This document shows, one piece after another, positions 7,660 through 16,100 of a stretch of 64,000 nucleotides of DNA. This DNA comes from Bilifractor sp002394235 (lineage in GTDB: Bacteria > Bacillota > Clostridia > Lachnospirales > Lachnospiraceae), in assembly GCF_052118845.1 (NCBI RefSeq), contig NZ_JBQKGJ010000002.1:1-64000 (forward strand), in the 5' to 3' direction. The position numbers were made by a program, and so were the translations under genes. Below the pieces are notes generated by a model that saw only the letters and a list, made by a program, of their open reading frames with translations, searched no databases and was not told where the DNA came from. Every line of letters starts with the position of its first letter. Position 1 is the first letter of the stretch.

Positions 7660-8217
7660 CTACTCGGACTCTGTGGCTTTGGATACCATTCTCACCGGTC
7701 TCTTTACCATGAAGTACCACACCGCCTGGCTGATCACCAGTGCTACCAGAAAGCCGCCGATCACGTCAGACGGGTAATGAACCCCAAGATACATCCTTGA
7801 GTACGCGACAAGCGATGCGAGGATCACAAGGGGTATCCCCTCTTTCCGTGGCAGCATGTGTACAGCCGAAAGCGCTACGGCAAAGCTGTTCGCCGTGTGT
7901 CCTGACGGGAAGGAGTAGTCCGTCGGCAGTTTTCCGATCGGCATCAAAAAGTCGAAGGCATTAAAGGGTCTTATACGCGCAAAGATCAGCTTCATCATCA
8001 GATTGACAACAATTGCCTCGATCACGAGTGAAACCGCAGCCACCTTACCCGCATCCCTTGTCTTCCGAAATACCAGCAGAAGAATCGTCAGAATGAACCA
8101 GCCGAAAAAACCGAAGGCACTAATTCCCTGCATAATCGGTGTCATCCACGAAAAGCGCAGGTGATCCCGGAAGAATACCAGTACCCTCACATCCATTGCC
8201 GTAATTGATGAAATCAT
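7660..8217 (-). CDS. PAP2-family membrane phosphatase
   Basis: This 185-residue integral membrane protein belongs to the type 2 phosphatidic acid phosphatase family, which often recycles undecaprenyl pyrophosphate or dephosphorylates lipid phosphates outside the membrane. All three signature blocks are present: KLIFARIRP (KX6RP), PSGH, and SRMYLGVHYPSDV (SRX5HX3D). About five hydrophobic spans surround them. The start at 8217 (MISSITAM) follows AAAGGAAATAAGA; a longer frame to 8394 enters repetitive DNA and has no ribosome site. Its neighbour rseP is separated by about 195 bp, so it is probably its own unit. Confidence 0.88.
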   Translation of the reverse strand: MISSITAMDVRVLVFFRDHLRFSWMTPIMQGISAFGFFGWFILTILLLVFRKTRDAGKVAAVSLVIEAIVVNLMMKLIFARIRPFNAFDFLMPIGKLPTDYSFPSGHTANSFAVALSAVHMLPRKEGIPLVILASLVAYSRMYLGVHYPSDVIGGFLVALVISQAVWYFMVKRPVRMVSKATESE

Positions 8218-8300
8218 TCTTATTTCCTTTCTTCTTTTAACCGGAAACCCGCCAGGACACGCGGCCATTCGTCCTCCCGCCATTACAACGAACCACAACA

Positions 8301-8363
8301 CAGCGGACATCGCGATCTCACGAAAAAATGGCGACCTCTGTGCAGCGGGCATCGCGATCTCAC
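8301..8363. repeat. direct repeat, two copies at 42-bp spacing
   Basis: CAGCGG(A/G)CATCGCGATCTCACG occurs at 8301 and again at 8343 in the gap between rseP and the PAP2 gene. The rest of the gap (8218-8412) is GC-rich and shows no gene. Confidence 0.7.
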
Positions 8364-8412
8364 GCGCGCATCGCGATGCATATACGACAGCCACGCCGCG
8401 GCTCCGTCTGGC

Positions 8413-9714
8413 TCAGATAAGCTTCATAATGTCATGCACCGTTATATACGCAATAAATACCAGCAACGCCATCAGGCCATAGAAGTTGATATTTTCCTCG
8501 ATCTTGCGGTTAACCGGCTTCCTGCGTATGCCTTCGATAAGCATCAGAAGGAGTCTTCCTCCGTCAAGTGCCGGAAGCGGAATCAGGTTCATGAATCCTA
8601 GAGAGACGGATATCATGGACATTACGCTCAGGAGCGTGAGGAGAGCCGCTGCCGGCGATACCTCTGCCGCTGCCGCGCTGTAGGTGTCTCCTACCGTTTT
8701 GACGATTCCCACCGGTCCGGACATGTCATTGATACCAAAAGTCCCATTCAGCATCCCTGCCAGCGACTTCCAGGCCATCTTGATCCAGAAAATCACCTCA
8801 TAAAAGGAGTAACGGATTACACCAAAAAATCCCTGCTTTACGCGGATCGACTGATACGAAAAATTCAATGTGGCAGTAACGGTCTTTTCCGGAGTTACCG
8901 TCACCGTTCCTTCTTTACCGTTTCTCTCATAGGTGATTTTCACGGGAGACCCGTCCAGAGGATGCTCCTCCAGATAATTGCTGATATCCTCCGTACTGCG
9001 AACCTTCGTCCCGTTCAGTGCAGTTACAATATCACCCATTTCAAGGCCTGCCTTCCGGGCGGCTGTTCCCTTGTTCACCATGGTCAGCTGAAGGCCGCTT
9101 CCGTCTTCCGCCTCCTGCCAGTGAATTCCGAGCAGGTATTTTGTCTGTGATGACGGCTGATAATTGATCCGGACGTTCTTTCCGTCCCTCCTTACGACAA
9201 GCGCGATCTTATCTGTCGGAATCTCCTTCATCAGAAGATCCATATAGAAATCCCTGGAATTTACGATCCACTCTCCATTGTAGGATACGATTTCATCCCC
9301 GGCGCGAAGACCCGCCTCTGCCTCCGGTGTGCCGGACGGAACCTCCGCGACTACTGCCGGGTCCGCTCCCGTTGCCCCGACGATCACAAGAGACAGCAGA
9401 AATGCCAGAATAAAATTGAAGACGGGTCCTGCCGCGACGACGAGCGCCCTCCTCCACACCGGAGCGCCGATGAAGCTGCCGGGGATCTCCTCTCCTTCAT
9501 CTTCATTCAGCATCGCGCAGGATCCTCCGAAGGGAAGAAGGCGCCACGCAAAGACCGTTCCGCTCTTTTTGCTTTTGAACGACAAAATCTTCGGTCCCAT
9601 GCCGATGGCAAACTCTTCAACAACGATGTGATTTTTCCGCGCCAGGATAAAATGGCCGAACTCATGAAAAAGAACGACAAGTCCCAGCACCAGGATTCCG
9701 ATGATATATTTCAA
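8413..9714 (-). CDS. rseP: RIP metalloprotease RseP (site-2 protease)
   Basis: The 433-residue protein cleaves transmembrane segments of anti-sigma factors and leftover signal peptides. The zinc motif HEFGH is at about residues 18-22 in the first membrane span, and the second active-site block (PLPALDGGR) is near the C-terminus. Two PDZ-like segments lie between (about residues 115-185 and 200-275). Two more spans follow. The ribosome site AGGGGAA is close to the ATG. It is the last gene of the pyrH-frr-uppS-cdsA-dxr-rseP operon, 15 nt behind dxr, the usual order in Firmicutes. Confidence 0.93.
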   Translation of the reverse strand: MKYIIGILVLGLVVLFHEFGHFILARKNHIVVEEFAIGMGPKILSFKSKKSGTVFAWRLLPFGGSCAMLNEDEGEEIPGSFIGAPVWRRALVVAAGPVFNFILAFLLSLVIVGATGADPAVVAEVPSGTPEAEAGLRAGDEIVSYNGEWIVNSRDFYMDLLMKEIPTDKIALVVRRDGKNVRINYQPSSQTKYLLGIHWQEAEDGSGLQLTMVNKGTAARKAGLEMGDIVTALNGTKVRSTEDISNYLEEHPLDGSPVKITYERNGKEGTVTVTPEKTVTATLNFSYQSIRVKQGFFGVIRYSFYEVIFWIKMAWKSLAGMLNGTFGINDMSGPVGIVKTVGDTYSAAAAEVSPAAALLTLLSVMSMISVSLGFMNLIPLPALDGGRLLLMLIEGIRRKPVNRKIEENINFYGLMALLVFIAYITVHDIMKLI

Positions 9715-9729
9715 TACGTTTCCCCTATA

Positions 9730-10878
9730 TTATCTGTACCATTCTTCCGAGATCCGTCTCCTCGTCTCTGCCTCAACGCCGAGTATCTGCCCGAGATCCG
9801 GATTCTCAATCGTTCTGTGTCTGTTCATTGCCCCCTCGATAATGCGGTATATATCCAGAAAACCGATTCTGTGATCCAGAAAAAGAGCCACTGCCTCCTC
9901 GTTTGCTGCATTGAAGACCGTAGGCATTGAGCCGCCTTCTTTCGCCGCCTGAATTGCAAGCGGCAGACCCCGGAAGGTTTCCATATCGGGCTCATCGATT
10001 TCGATGGAGCGCAGCTTTGTGAAATCAAGCCGCTCTCCCGGAAGATATCTTCGCTCCGGATAATAGAGCGCATATTGAATCGGCAGCCGCATATCCGGAG
10101 AACCGAGCTGTGCCATAACCGCCCCGTCTTCAAATTCCACCATAGAGTGAATGATGCTCTGTGGCTGGACAACGACCTGAATTCTTTCCAGCGGCACATC
10201 GAACAGCCATCGGGCCTCCATGACCTCAAGACCTTTATTGACCAGTGTCGCGGAATCAATGGTAATTTTTCTTCCCATCGACCACGTCGGATGCTTCAAG
10301 GCATCCTCCGGCCGGATGTTCGAAAGCTCTGCTGTTTTTCTACCCCGGAAGGGTCCTCCGGAGGCTGTGATGAGGAGCTTATGTATCTGCCTTCTGTCCT
10401 CGCCGTGCAGACATTGGAAAATCGCGCTGTGCTCACTGTCAACTGGAAGAATCCGCACGCCCTTCTTCCGCGCCAGCGGCATGATCAGATGTCCCGCCGT
10501 CACCAGGGTTTCCTTATTGGCAAGAGCAATATCCTTTCCGGCCTCAATGGCGGCAAGTGTCGGACGGATCCCGATCATCCCTACAATAGCGGTGACCAGA
10601 ATGTCCGCATCCGGCATCACCGCCAGCTCCAGAAGTCCGTCCATGCCCGACAGCACTCTTGTATCCGTGTCCCGGACTCTGATTCTGAGATCCTCCGCCG
10701 CCTGCCCATCGTAGATAACCGCAATCTCCGGATGAAATTCCCGGATCTGCTCTTCTGCCTTATCTACATTGTGTCCCGCGGAAATTCCAACCACGCGGAT
10801 ATCCCCATTGTTCCTCACCACATCCAGCGTCTGGGTCCCGATTGATCCGGTCGAACCCAGGATGGCTATTTTTTTCAT
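9730..10878 (-). CDS. dxr: 1-deoxy-D-xylulose 5-phosphate reductoisomerase
   Basis: This 382-residue enzyme converts DXP to 2-C-methyl-D-erythritol 4-phosphate with NADPH, the committed MEP-pathway step to isoprenoids. The N-terminal Rossmann motif GSTGSIGTQTLDV, the metal-binding VDSEHSAIFQ (about residues 147-156) and the ITASGGPFRG loop are intact. Length is normal. It sits between cdsA and rseP. Its upstream gap of about 180 bp is filled by six 32-bp tandem repeats, whose end nearly touches the start codon. GGGGGCAGGCAGGA just before the ATG serves as the ribosome site. Confidence 0.96.
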   Translation of the reverse strand: MKKIAILGSTGSIGTQTLDVVRNNGDIRVVGISAGHNVDKAEEQIREFHPEIAVIYDGQAAEDLRIRVRDTDTRVLSGMDGLLELAVMPDADILVTAIVGMIGIRPTLAAIEAGKDIALANKETLVTAGHLIMPLARKKGVRILPVDSEHSAIFQCLHGEDRRQIHKLLITASGGPFRGRKTAELSNIRPEDALKHPTWSMGRKITIDSATLVNKGLEVMEARWLFDVPLERIQVVVQPQSIIHSMVEFEDGAVMAQLGSPDMRLPIQYALYYPERRYLPGERLDFTKLRSIEIDEPDMETFRGLPLAIQAAKEGGSMPTVFNAANEEAVALFLDHRIGFLDIYRIIEGAMNRHRTIENPDLGQILGVEAETRRRISEEWYR

Positions 10879-10894
10879 TCCTGCCTGCCCCCTT

Positions 10895-11085
10895 TCTGCT
10901 CACTTCAACGGTGTCACCCCTGAATTCTGCTCACTTCAACGGTGTCACCGCCAAAATTCTTCTCACTTCACCAGTGTTACCGCCAGGATAATCCTCACTT
11001 CACCAGTGGCGCCGCCTAAATACCACACACTTCACCGGCGTCACCGCCTGAATTCTGCTCACTTTACCAGTGTCACTGCCAGAAA
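10895..11085. repeat. tandem array, six imperfect units of 31-32 bp
   Basis: The core CACTTCA(C/A)C(A/G)GTGTCACCGCC recurs with its CAC at 10901, 10932, 10964, 10996, 11028 and 11060, giving periods of 31, 32, 32, 32 and 32. The last unit contains the final codons and stop of cdsA, so the array looks like repeated copying of the gene's 3' end. Each core holds a short CACT...AGTG dyad. Confidence 0.9.
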
Positions 11086-11931
11086 ATAGATAATCGGAGC
11101 GGTAAAGATCACACTGTCAAAGCGATCCAGAACACCGCCGTGACCGGGGATGAGCTTCCCGTAATCCTTGATATCGGCATTCCTCTTGATCGCAGATGCC
11201 GAGAGATCACCAACCATTGAGATCAGCGCCCCGACGAGACAGATGATCATATATTCCATCACCGGTCCCCGTGTGAGAAATGCATAGATCATGCCCAGAA
11301 TCGTTGCTCCGGCGACTCCCCCGAGGGCTCCCTCGATGGTCTTCTTCGGGCTGAGCACCGGCGCCATCTTATGTTTGCCGAAAAGTCTTCCCGCGCAGTA
11401 GGCGCAGGTATCGCATCCCCATGAGCACAGGAAAATAAGCCAGACAATAAACTGTCCGCCCTCAAGACACCGGGTCTGGTAGACGAAGGACAGCATAACA
11501 CCCACATATATCACACCGAAATACGTCTCCATAATCTGACGGGCATTATACTTCGGATAAGAAAATACATAGACGAACATCACGATGACCAGGCTGCAGA
11601 TGATTGCGAACACCTGATAACTGCCCCACATATAAACGAGGCTCACATAGTAGAGAACCACCGAGATATATCCGAACAGTTCAAGCATATCGATCGTCCT
11701 GCCGCCCTTGTGGATGCCGAGGGCACGGTACAATTCAAATGTGCCGATCAGAGCCAGAGCGAGAGAGATGAGATAGAGCACCCATCCTCCGGCATTGATT
11801 CCCATCAGCGCGATCAGAACCAGGATCACACCGCTGACCAGTCTTGTGAGAAAAGAATTTGTCGTCTTTCTTGTCAGATACTGAACGACAAGCATCACAA
11901 GTACCCCGACAAGGCCGAGAATATAAAACAT
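11059..11931 (-). CDS. cdsA: phosphatidate cytidylyltransferase
   Basis: The 290-residue membrane enzyme makes CDP-diacylglycerol from phosphatidate and CTP for phospholipid synthesis. It has about eight hydrophobic spans and the C-terminal family signature, seen as SASAIKRNADIKDYGK followed by LIPGHGGVLDRFDS (about residues 235-268). The start at 11931 follows GGGAGGAAATACTA; an upstream extension to 12009 overlaps uppS and has no ribosome site. It follows uppS by 22 nt. Its last codons and stop form the first unit of the tandem array that separates it from dxr. Confidence 0.94.
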   Translation of the reverse strand: MFYILGLVGVLVMLVVQYLTRKTTNSFLTRLVSGVILVLIALMGINAGGWVLYLISLALALIGTFELYRALGIHKGGRTIDMLELFGYISVVLYYVSLVYMWGSYQVFAIICSLVIVMFVYVFSYPKYNARQIMETYFGVIYVGVMLSFVYQTRCLEGGQFIVWLIFLCSWGCDTCAYCAGRLFGKHKMAPVLSPKKTIEGALGGVAGATILGMIYAFLTRGPVMEYMIICLVGALISMVGDLSASAIKRNADIKDYGKLIPGHGGVLDRFDSVIFTAPIIYFLAVTLVK

Positions 11932-11953
11932 TAGTATTTCCTCCCTGCTGTCC

Positions 11954-12682
11954 TTACTTTGCGTTTCCGAATCTACGGTCCCGCCCGTTATACTTTTCGA
12001 TCGCCTCAATCAGATCCTTCTTATGAAAATCAGGCCATGCCACATCGGTAAAATAAAATTCCGTGTAAGCCAGCTGCCACAGTAAAAAGTTCGAGATCCT
12101 CTGCTCTCCGCTTGTGCGGATCAGAAGGTCCGGATCTGGTATTCCGGCTGTATCCAGATATCTCTCAAAGATCTCTCCGGTCACCCGTCCCTCCGGAAGC
12201 TTGCCGTTTCTGGCATCCTCCGCAATCCTTGTGACCGCGCGTTCGATCTCATCTCTTCCACCGTAATTCAGGGCAATCTGAAAATACATCTGATCGTAAT
12301 TTGCAGATGCCTCCTCAACCTCGCGGATCTCTTCCTGGAGATCCGGCGCAAGCGCGGAAGGATCACCGATGATCCGCACCTTCATGCGGTTCTTGTGCGC
12401 TTTCATCTCGACACGCCTCAGATACTTCCGAAAAAGATTCATCAGCACCTTCACCTCATCCGCCGACCGTTTCCAGTTTTCGGTGGAAAACGCATAGACC
12501 GTGAGATACTTTACCCCCATTTCGCAGATCTCATCACACATCTTCTCCAGGTTATTGCAGCCGACGATATGGCCGTAGCTGCGCGGCATTCCTCTGCGCT
12601 TTGCCCATCTTCCGTTGCCGTCCAGAATAATTGCAATATGGTTCGGGACCTTCAGGCCCTCAAGCCGGTCTTCTTCTTTCAT
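11954..12682 (-). CDS. uppS: undecaprenyl diphosphate synthase (cis-prenyltransferase)
   Basis: The 242-residue cytosolic enzyme elongates farnesyl diphosphate with isopentenyl diphosphate to the C55 carrier lipid for cell-wall synthesis. The catalytic block IILDGNGRWAKRRGMPRSYGH (positions 18-38) and the C-terminal LIRTSGEQRISNFLLWQ region with the EFYFTD motif are intact. Length fits the family. It lies between frr and cdsA in the conserved operon and uses a precursor supplied by the downstream dxr pathway. AGGAAAAA upstream acts as the ribosome site. Confidence 0.96.
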   Translation of the reverse strand: MKEEDRLEGLKVPNHIAIILDGNGRWAKRRGMPRSYGHIVGCNNLEKMCDEICEMGVKYLTVYAFSTENWKRSADEVKVLMNLFRKYLRRVEMKAHKNRMKVRIIGDPSALAPDLQEEIREVEEASANYDQMYFQIALNYGGRDEIERAVTRIAEDARNGKLPEGRVTGEIFERYLDTAGIPDPDLLIRTSGEQRISNFLLWQLAYTEFYFTDVAWPDFHKKDLIEAIEKYNGRDRRFGNAK

Positions 12683-12846
12683 TTTTCCTCCAGCTGCAGT
12701 AAAGGCAGCAAGTACAGAAAGAAGCTGCCGTGCGAAATACTTTTTTGCACAATGCCCCGGAGCAAAACCTCTGCGGCAAATGATACAACAAGCATTTCGT
12801 ACGTCAGCTCCCCCTCATTTCTGTTTCACGAAGCCGTCTGTGCCGA

Positions 12847-13401
12847 TCAGACTTTCATCAGCTCTTTGGACTTCTCTTCCACAGCCTTGTCGATCTCTTT
12901 GATTCTCTTATCGGTTGCCTTCTGAAGGTCATCCTGAAGCTCCGCAATGAGGTCCTCGGACAGATCCTCGGATTTCTCCAGCTTCTTGAAGGCCTCATTG
13001 CCATCCCGCCGAATGTTGCGGACAGCCACCTTGGCTTCCTCGCCCTTCTTCTTTGTCTCCTTTGTGAGCTCCTTACGTCTCTCCTCTGTCAGTTCCGGGA
13101 AAATCAAGCGGATCACCTTGCCGTCCGTATTCGGATTAATGCCGAGATCAGACGTCTGGATTGCCTTGATGATCGGTTTGATCATGGAGGATTCCCACGG
13201 CTGAATCTGAATGATTCTGGCCTCCGGAACCTGTATATTCGCCACCTGATTCAGTGGTGTCGGAGCGCCGTAATAGTCAACCGTGATACGATCCAGGACA
13301 TGGGGATTCGCACGGCCGGCACGAATGGCGCCGAGCTCATTTGCAAGGTTTGCGAGTGTCTTCTCCATTTTGGCATCGTATGCCTTTACTCTCTCATTCA
13401 T
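12847..13401 (-). CDS. frr: ribosome recycling factor
   Basis: The 184-residue protein splits post-termination ribosomes together with EF-G. It has the standard RRF pattern: an N-terminal helix with LANELGAIRAGRANPHVLDRI, a central beta domain containing NQVANIQVPEARI and SDLGINP, and C-terminal helices with LTEERRKEL and the DLSEDL region. Size is exact for the family. It is 22 nt behind pyrH and about 165 nt ahead of uppS; that gap shows no gene. Confidence 0.97.
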   Translation of the reverse strand: MNERVKAYDAKMEKTLANLANELGAIRAGRANPHVLDRITVDYYGAPTPLNQVANIQVPEARIIQIQPWESSMIKPIIKAIQTSDLGINPNTDGKVIRLIFPELTEERRKELTKETKKKGEEAKVAVRNIRRDGNEAFKKLEKSEDLSEDLIAELQDDLQKATDKRIKEIDKAVEEKSKELMKV

Positions 13402-13423
13402 TGTAAAATTCCTCCCTGGTCTC

Positions 13424-14119
13424 TTACACGGTCACCCTTGTCCCGGTGATCTTCCCGTGCGCAGCATTGACGATGCTGTCTTCCCCGTCAAGGCCGAATA
13501 CTACCATCGGCATCCTGTTCTCCTTTGCCAGGATCGACGCGGTCATATCCACCACCTGAAGCTGTTTGTCGATGACCTCCTGAATCGAAACCTCATCGTA
13601 CTTCCTTGCGTTCGGATTGCTCTTCGGATCGCTGTCATAGACGCCGTCGACAGCCTTCGCCAGAAGCAGTTCGTCAGCATCGATTTCAATCGCGCGGAGA
13701 ACGGCGGTGGTATCTGTCGAAAAATACGGACTGCCCGTTCCTCCGCCGTAGAATACAACCATGTTGTGCGCAAAATACTTATTGCTCCGATCCTTCGAGA
13801 ACAGCTTCGTGATTCCGCCGATCTCAAAGGGTGTCAGAACCGATGTCATCATCCCCTGCGACCGGAAAATTTCGGACACATAGATGCAGTTCATAACCGT
13901 CGCAAGCATACCGATCTCATCAGCCTTCGTGCGGTCGATATTCTTGCTGGAGCGGCCTCTCCAGAAGTTTCCGCCTCCGATGACAATTCCGATCTGAAAG
14001 CCGTCATCGACCAGTTTCCGGACCTGTTTCGCGACACCTGTTACAACTTCCTCGTCAAATCCAGTCTTCTTGTCTCCTGCAAGCGCTTCTCCACTAAGCT
14101 TCAGCAATAGTCTTTTCAT
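13424..14119 (-). CDS. pyrH: uridylate kinase (UMP kinase)
   Basis: This 231-residue amino-acid-kinase-fold enzyme phosphorylates UMP to UDP. LLKLSGEALAGD at the N-terminus, the IGIVIGGGNFWRG glycine loop and the TGSPYFSTDTTAVLRAIEI region with DGVYDSDP are as expected for bacterial PyrH. AAGGAGATCGTGC before the ATG is a good ribosome site. It is the first gene of the operon that runs to rseP, with an extended -10 promoter at 14187-14195. Confidence 0.97.
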   Translation of the reverse strand: MKRLLLKLSGEALAGDKKTGFDEEVVTGVAKQVRKLVDDGFQIGIVIGGGNFWRGRSSKNIDRTKADEIGMLATVMNCIYVSEIFRSQGMMTSVLTPFEIGGITKLFSKDRSNKYFAHNMVVFYGGGTGSPYFSTDTTAVLRAIEIDADELLLAKAVDGVYDSDPKSNPNARKYDEVSIQEVIDKQLQVVDMTASILAKENRMPMVVFGLDGEDSIVNAAHGKITGTRVTV

Positions 14120-14186
14120 GCACGATCTCCTTGTTCTTTTTCTGTTTACGGCCCTGCCGCCAATGATTCGTACGGCAACTGCTTAT

Positions 14187-14195
14187 ATTATAGCA
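14187..14195 (-). promoter_or_regulatory. extended -10 promoter of the pyrH-rseP operon
   Basis: TGCTATAAT on the minus strand is a full extended -10 element (TATAAT at 14187-14192, TG two bases ahead). No good -35 hexamer is found at 17 bp; TAGCGA at 18 bp is weak. The start would be about 60 nt before pyrH. Confidence 0.55.
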
Positions 14196-14229
14196 TAAAG
14201 ACAGGCTTTATCGCTACGAAATCTAATGG

Positions 14230-15549
14230 TTACAGCCGCGAAACAACGAAGATATCGTAAATTGCCTTGATCGCCGTCTCAAAATCACGGTTTTCCACAC
14301 CGATGATAATGTTCAGCTCGGAGGATCCCTGGTCGATCATCTTGACATTGACATGCGCATGAGCCAGTGCAGCAAAGATTCGCCCCGCGGTTCCTCTCGT
14401 TCTTCTCATACCTCTGCCCACGACTGCGATCAGCGCCAGATCGGATTCCAGCTCGATCATGTCCGGATGAACGGATCTGTGAAGTCCGGCGATAACCTGC
14501 TGCTCATGCTTCTCGAATTCGTTCTGGTTGACATACACAGAGAAGGTGTCAATACCGGAAGGTGTATGCTCGAACGTCATCCCGCAGTCCTCGAATACCT
14601 CAAGCACCTTGCGGCCGAATCCGACTTCCGCGTTCATCATCGCCTTCTCAATTGTGATGGAAGCAAATCCCTTCTTGCCGCCGATACCGGTGATGGTATA
14701 TTTCGGCTTGTTGCAGGTGTTCTCGACAACCATCGTGCCCGGATCCTGCGGACGGTTTGTATTTCGAACATTGATCGGTATTCCTTCCTTTCTGAGAGGG
14801 AATACCGCATCCTCGTGAAGAACTGTTGCTCCCATATAGGAAAGCTCGCGCATCTCACGATAGGTAATGGTATTGATGGTAACCGGATCCTTGATGATTC
14901 TCGGATCAGCCATCAGGAAGCCGGATACATCCGTCCAGTTTTCATACAGATCCGCATGAACTGCCTTTGCCACAAGGGATCCGGTGATGTCAGATCCGCC
15001 CCGGGAGAAGGTCTCAACGGTACCATCCGGTTTTGCGCCGTAGAATCCCGGGATCACCGCATGCTCAAGAGGCTCAAGCACCGCACCCATCTGCTTGTCT
15101 GTCCTTACCGCGTCAAACTTTCCCTCTTCATCGAAGGCCACTACTCTTGCGGCATCGACAAATTCATATCCGAGGTATTCCGCCATCACAATTCCGTTCA
15201 GATACTCTCCCCTGGACGCAGCGTAATCGGTTCCGATCTTGCTGCGGAAATTTTCAGCGATTGTCTCGAACTCACTGTCCAGATTGAGAGACAATCCCAG
15301 TCCGTTGATGATCTCATCGTAGCGATCGCGAATATTCTGAAGCGCGTCGGAGAAATCCTGATCTTCCTCCGCGCGATGGTAGCAGTCATACAGCATATCG
15401 GTAACCTTGGTGTCATTGCTGAACCGTCTGCCGGGTGCCGACGGGACAACATAGCGTCTGCCCTCATCCGCCCGGATGATATCTCCGACCTTCTTGAACT
15501 GCTCAGCATTTGCGAGAGAACTGCCACCGAATTTCACTACTTTTTTCAT
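14230..15549 (-). CDS. lysC: aspartate kinase
   Basis: The 439-residue enzyme phosphorylates aspartate, the first step to lysine, threonine and methionine. It has the N-terminal KFGGSSLANAEQF motif, the substrate loop SRGGSDITGSLVAKA (about residues 186-200), and two C-terminal ACT domains (about 300-435) that usually bind an allosteric amino acid. The single-polypeptide form without an internal start is like class III aspartokinases. Its ATG overlaps the stop of the DUF5662 gene as ATGA. That coupling to a DUF5662 protein and a GH13-like protein is unexpected for an amino-acid gene. Confidence 0.93.
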   Translation of the reverse strand: MKKVVKFGGSSLANAEQFKKVGDIIRADEGRRYVVPSAPGRRFSNDTKVTDMLYDCYHRAEEDQDFSDALQNIRDRYDEIINGLGLSLNLDSEFETIAENFRSKIGTDYAASRGEYLNGIVMAEYLGYEFVDAARVVAFDEEGKFDAVRTDKQMGAVLEPLEHAVIPGFYGAKPDGTVETFSRGGSDITGSLVAKAVHADLYENWTDVSGFLMADPRIIKDPVTINTITYREMRELSYMGATVLHEDAVFPLRKEGIPINVRNTNRPQDPGTMVVENTCNKPKYTITGIGGKKGFASITIEKAMMNAEVGFGRKVLEVFEDCGMTFEHTPSGIDTFSVYVNQNEFEKHEQQVIAGLHRSVHPDMIELESDLALIAVVGRGMRRTRGTAGRIFAALAHAHVNVKMIDQGSSELNIIIGVENRDFETAIKAIYDIFVVSRL

Positions 15550-16100
15550 TCCTGTTGTCCACCCTTCAAAAATGTGTGTTTTATGTAAGAAACAGTTACG
15601 TCTTCACCCTTCTCTGCCAGCATCCAGAGCAGCAGATCAAGCTGATTCTTCACGGAATCATCAACAAACCATAGCTTGTCTCTGCCCTTCTTCCAGTACT
15701 CGTAGGGAGCACGGTCATTGTAGTTGTCTCCCAGATACACTCTGGATGCGCTGATACGGTCCGCGACCATTTCCGCCACATATTTGCGGGGAATCGGCAC
15801 GCCTTTGATGATTGTATCACAGTTTATTCCATAGTCAATCCAATATTCGAAATGGTGCTTGTTGCGTCCCTTATGATGAAGCCAGGCAAGGGAAACTCCC
15901 GTATCCTCGCGTTCCGCGTTGTTCGGGCTTCTGGTTCCCTGCCAGTATCTGGCCCCCTCACGGAATTCCGTAGGAGAATACTTGGACAGATCATGCACGA
16001 TTCCCTGCCAGTAAAGCCCCATCCGGAAACAATAATGAAGGACCAGACATTTATGATGTGTAATTGTCTTGAAATGCTGCCACGCGTAATTTTTATTCAT
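15546..16100 (-). CDS. DUF5662 family protein
   Basis: The 184-residue protein matches the pattern I associate with the DUF5662 family; its function is unknown. It is rich in His, Trp and Tyr. An HD-like arrangement is visible: ITHHKCLVLHYC near residues 13-24, then IVHDLSKYSP (about 34-43) and LAWLHHKGRNKHHFEYW (about 71-87). This could form a metal site as in HD hydrolases, but that is inference. It overlaps both neighbours by 4 nt (ATGA at each end), so it is translated together with the GH13-like protein before it and aspartokinase after it. Confidence 0.75.
   Translation of the reverse strand: MNKNYAWQHFKTITHHKCLVLHYCFRMGLYWQGIVHDLSKYSPTEFREGARYWQGTRSPNNAEREDTGVSLAWLHHKGRNKHHFEYWIDYGINCDTIIKGVPIPRKYVAEMVADRISASRVYLGDNYNDRAPYEYWKKGRDKLWFVDDSVKNQLDLLLWMLAEKGEDVTVSYIKHTFLKGGQQE

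Noticed and set aside
10895..11085. CRISPR array between cdsA and dxr
   Set aside because: The units are contiguous and diverged along their whole length, with no spacers of constant size between conserved repeats, and no cas genes are present.
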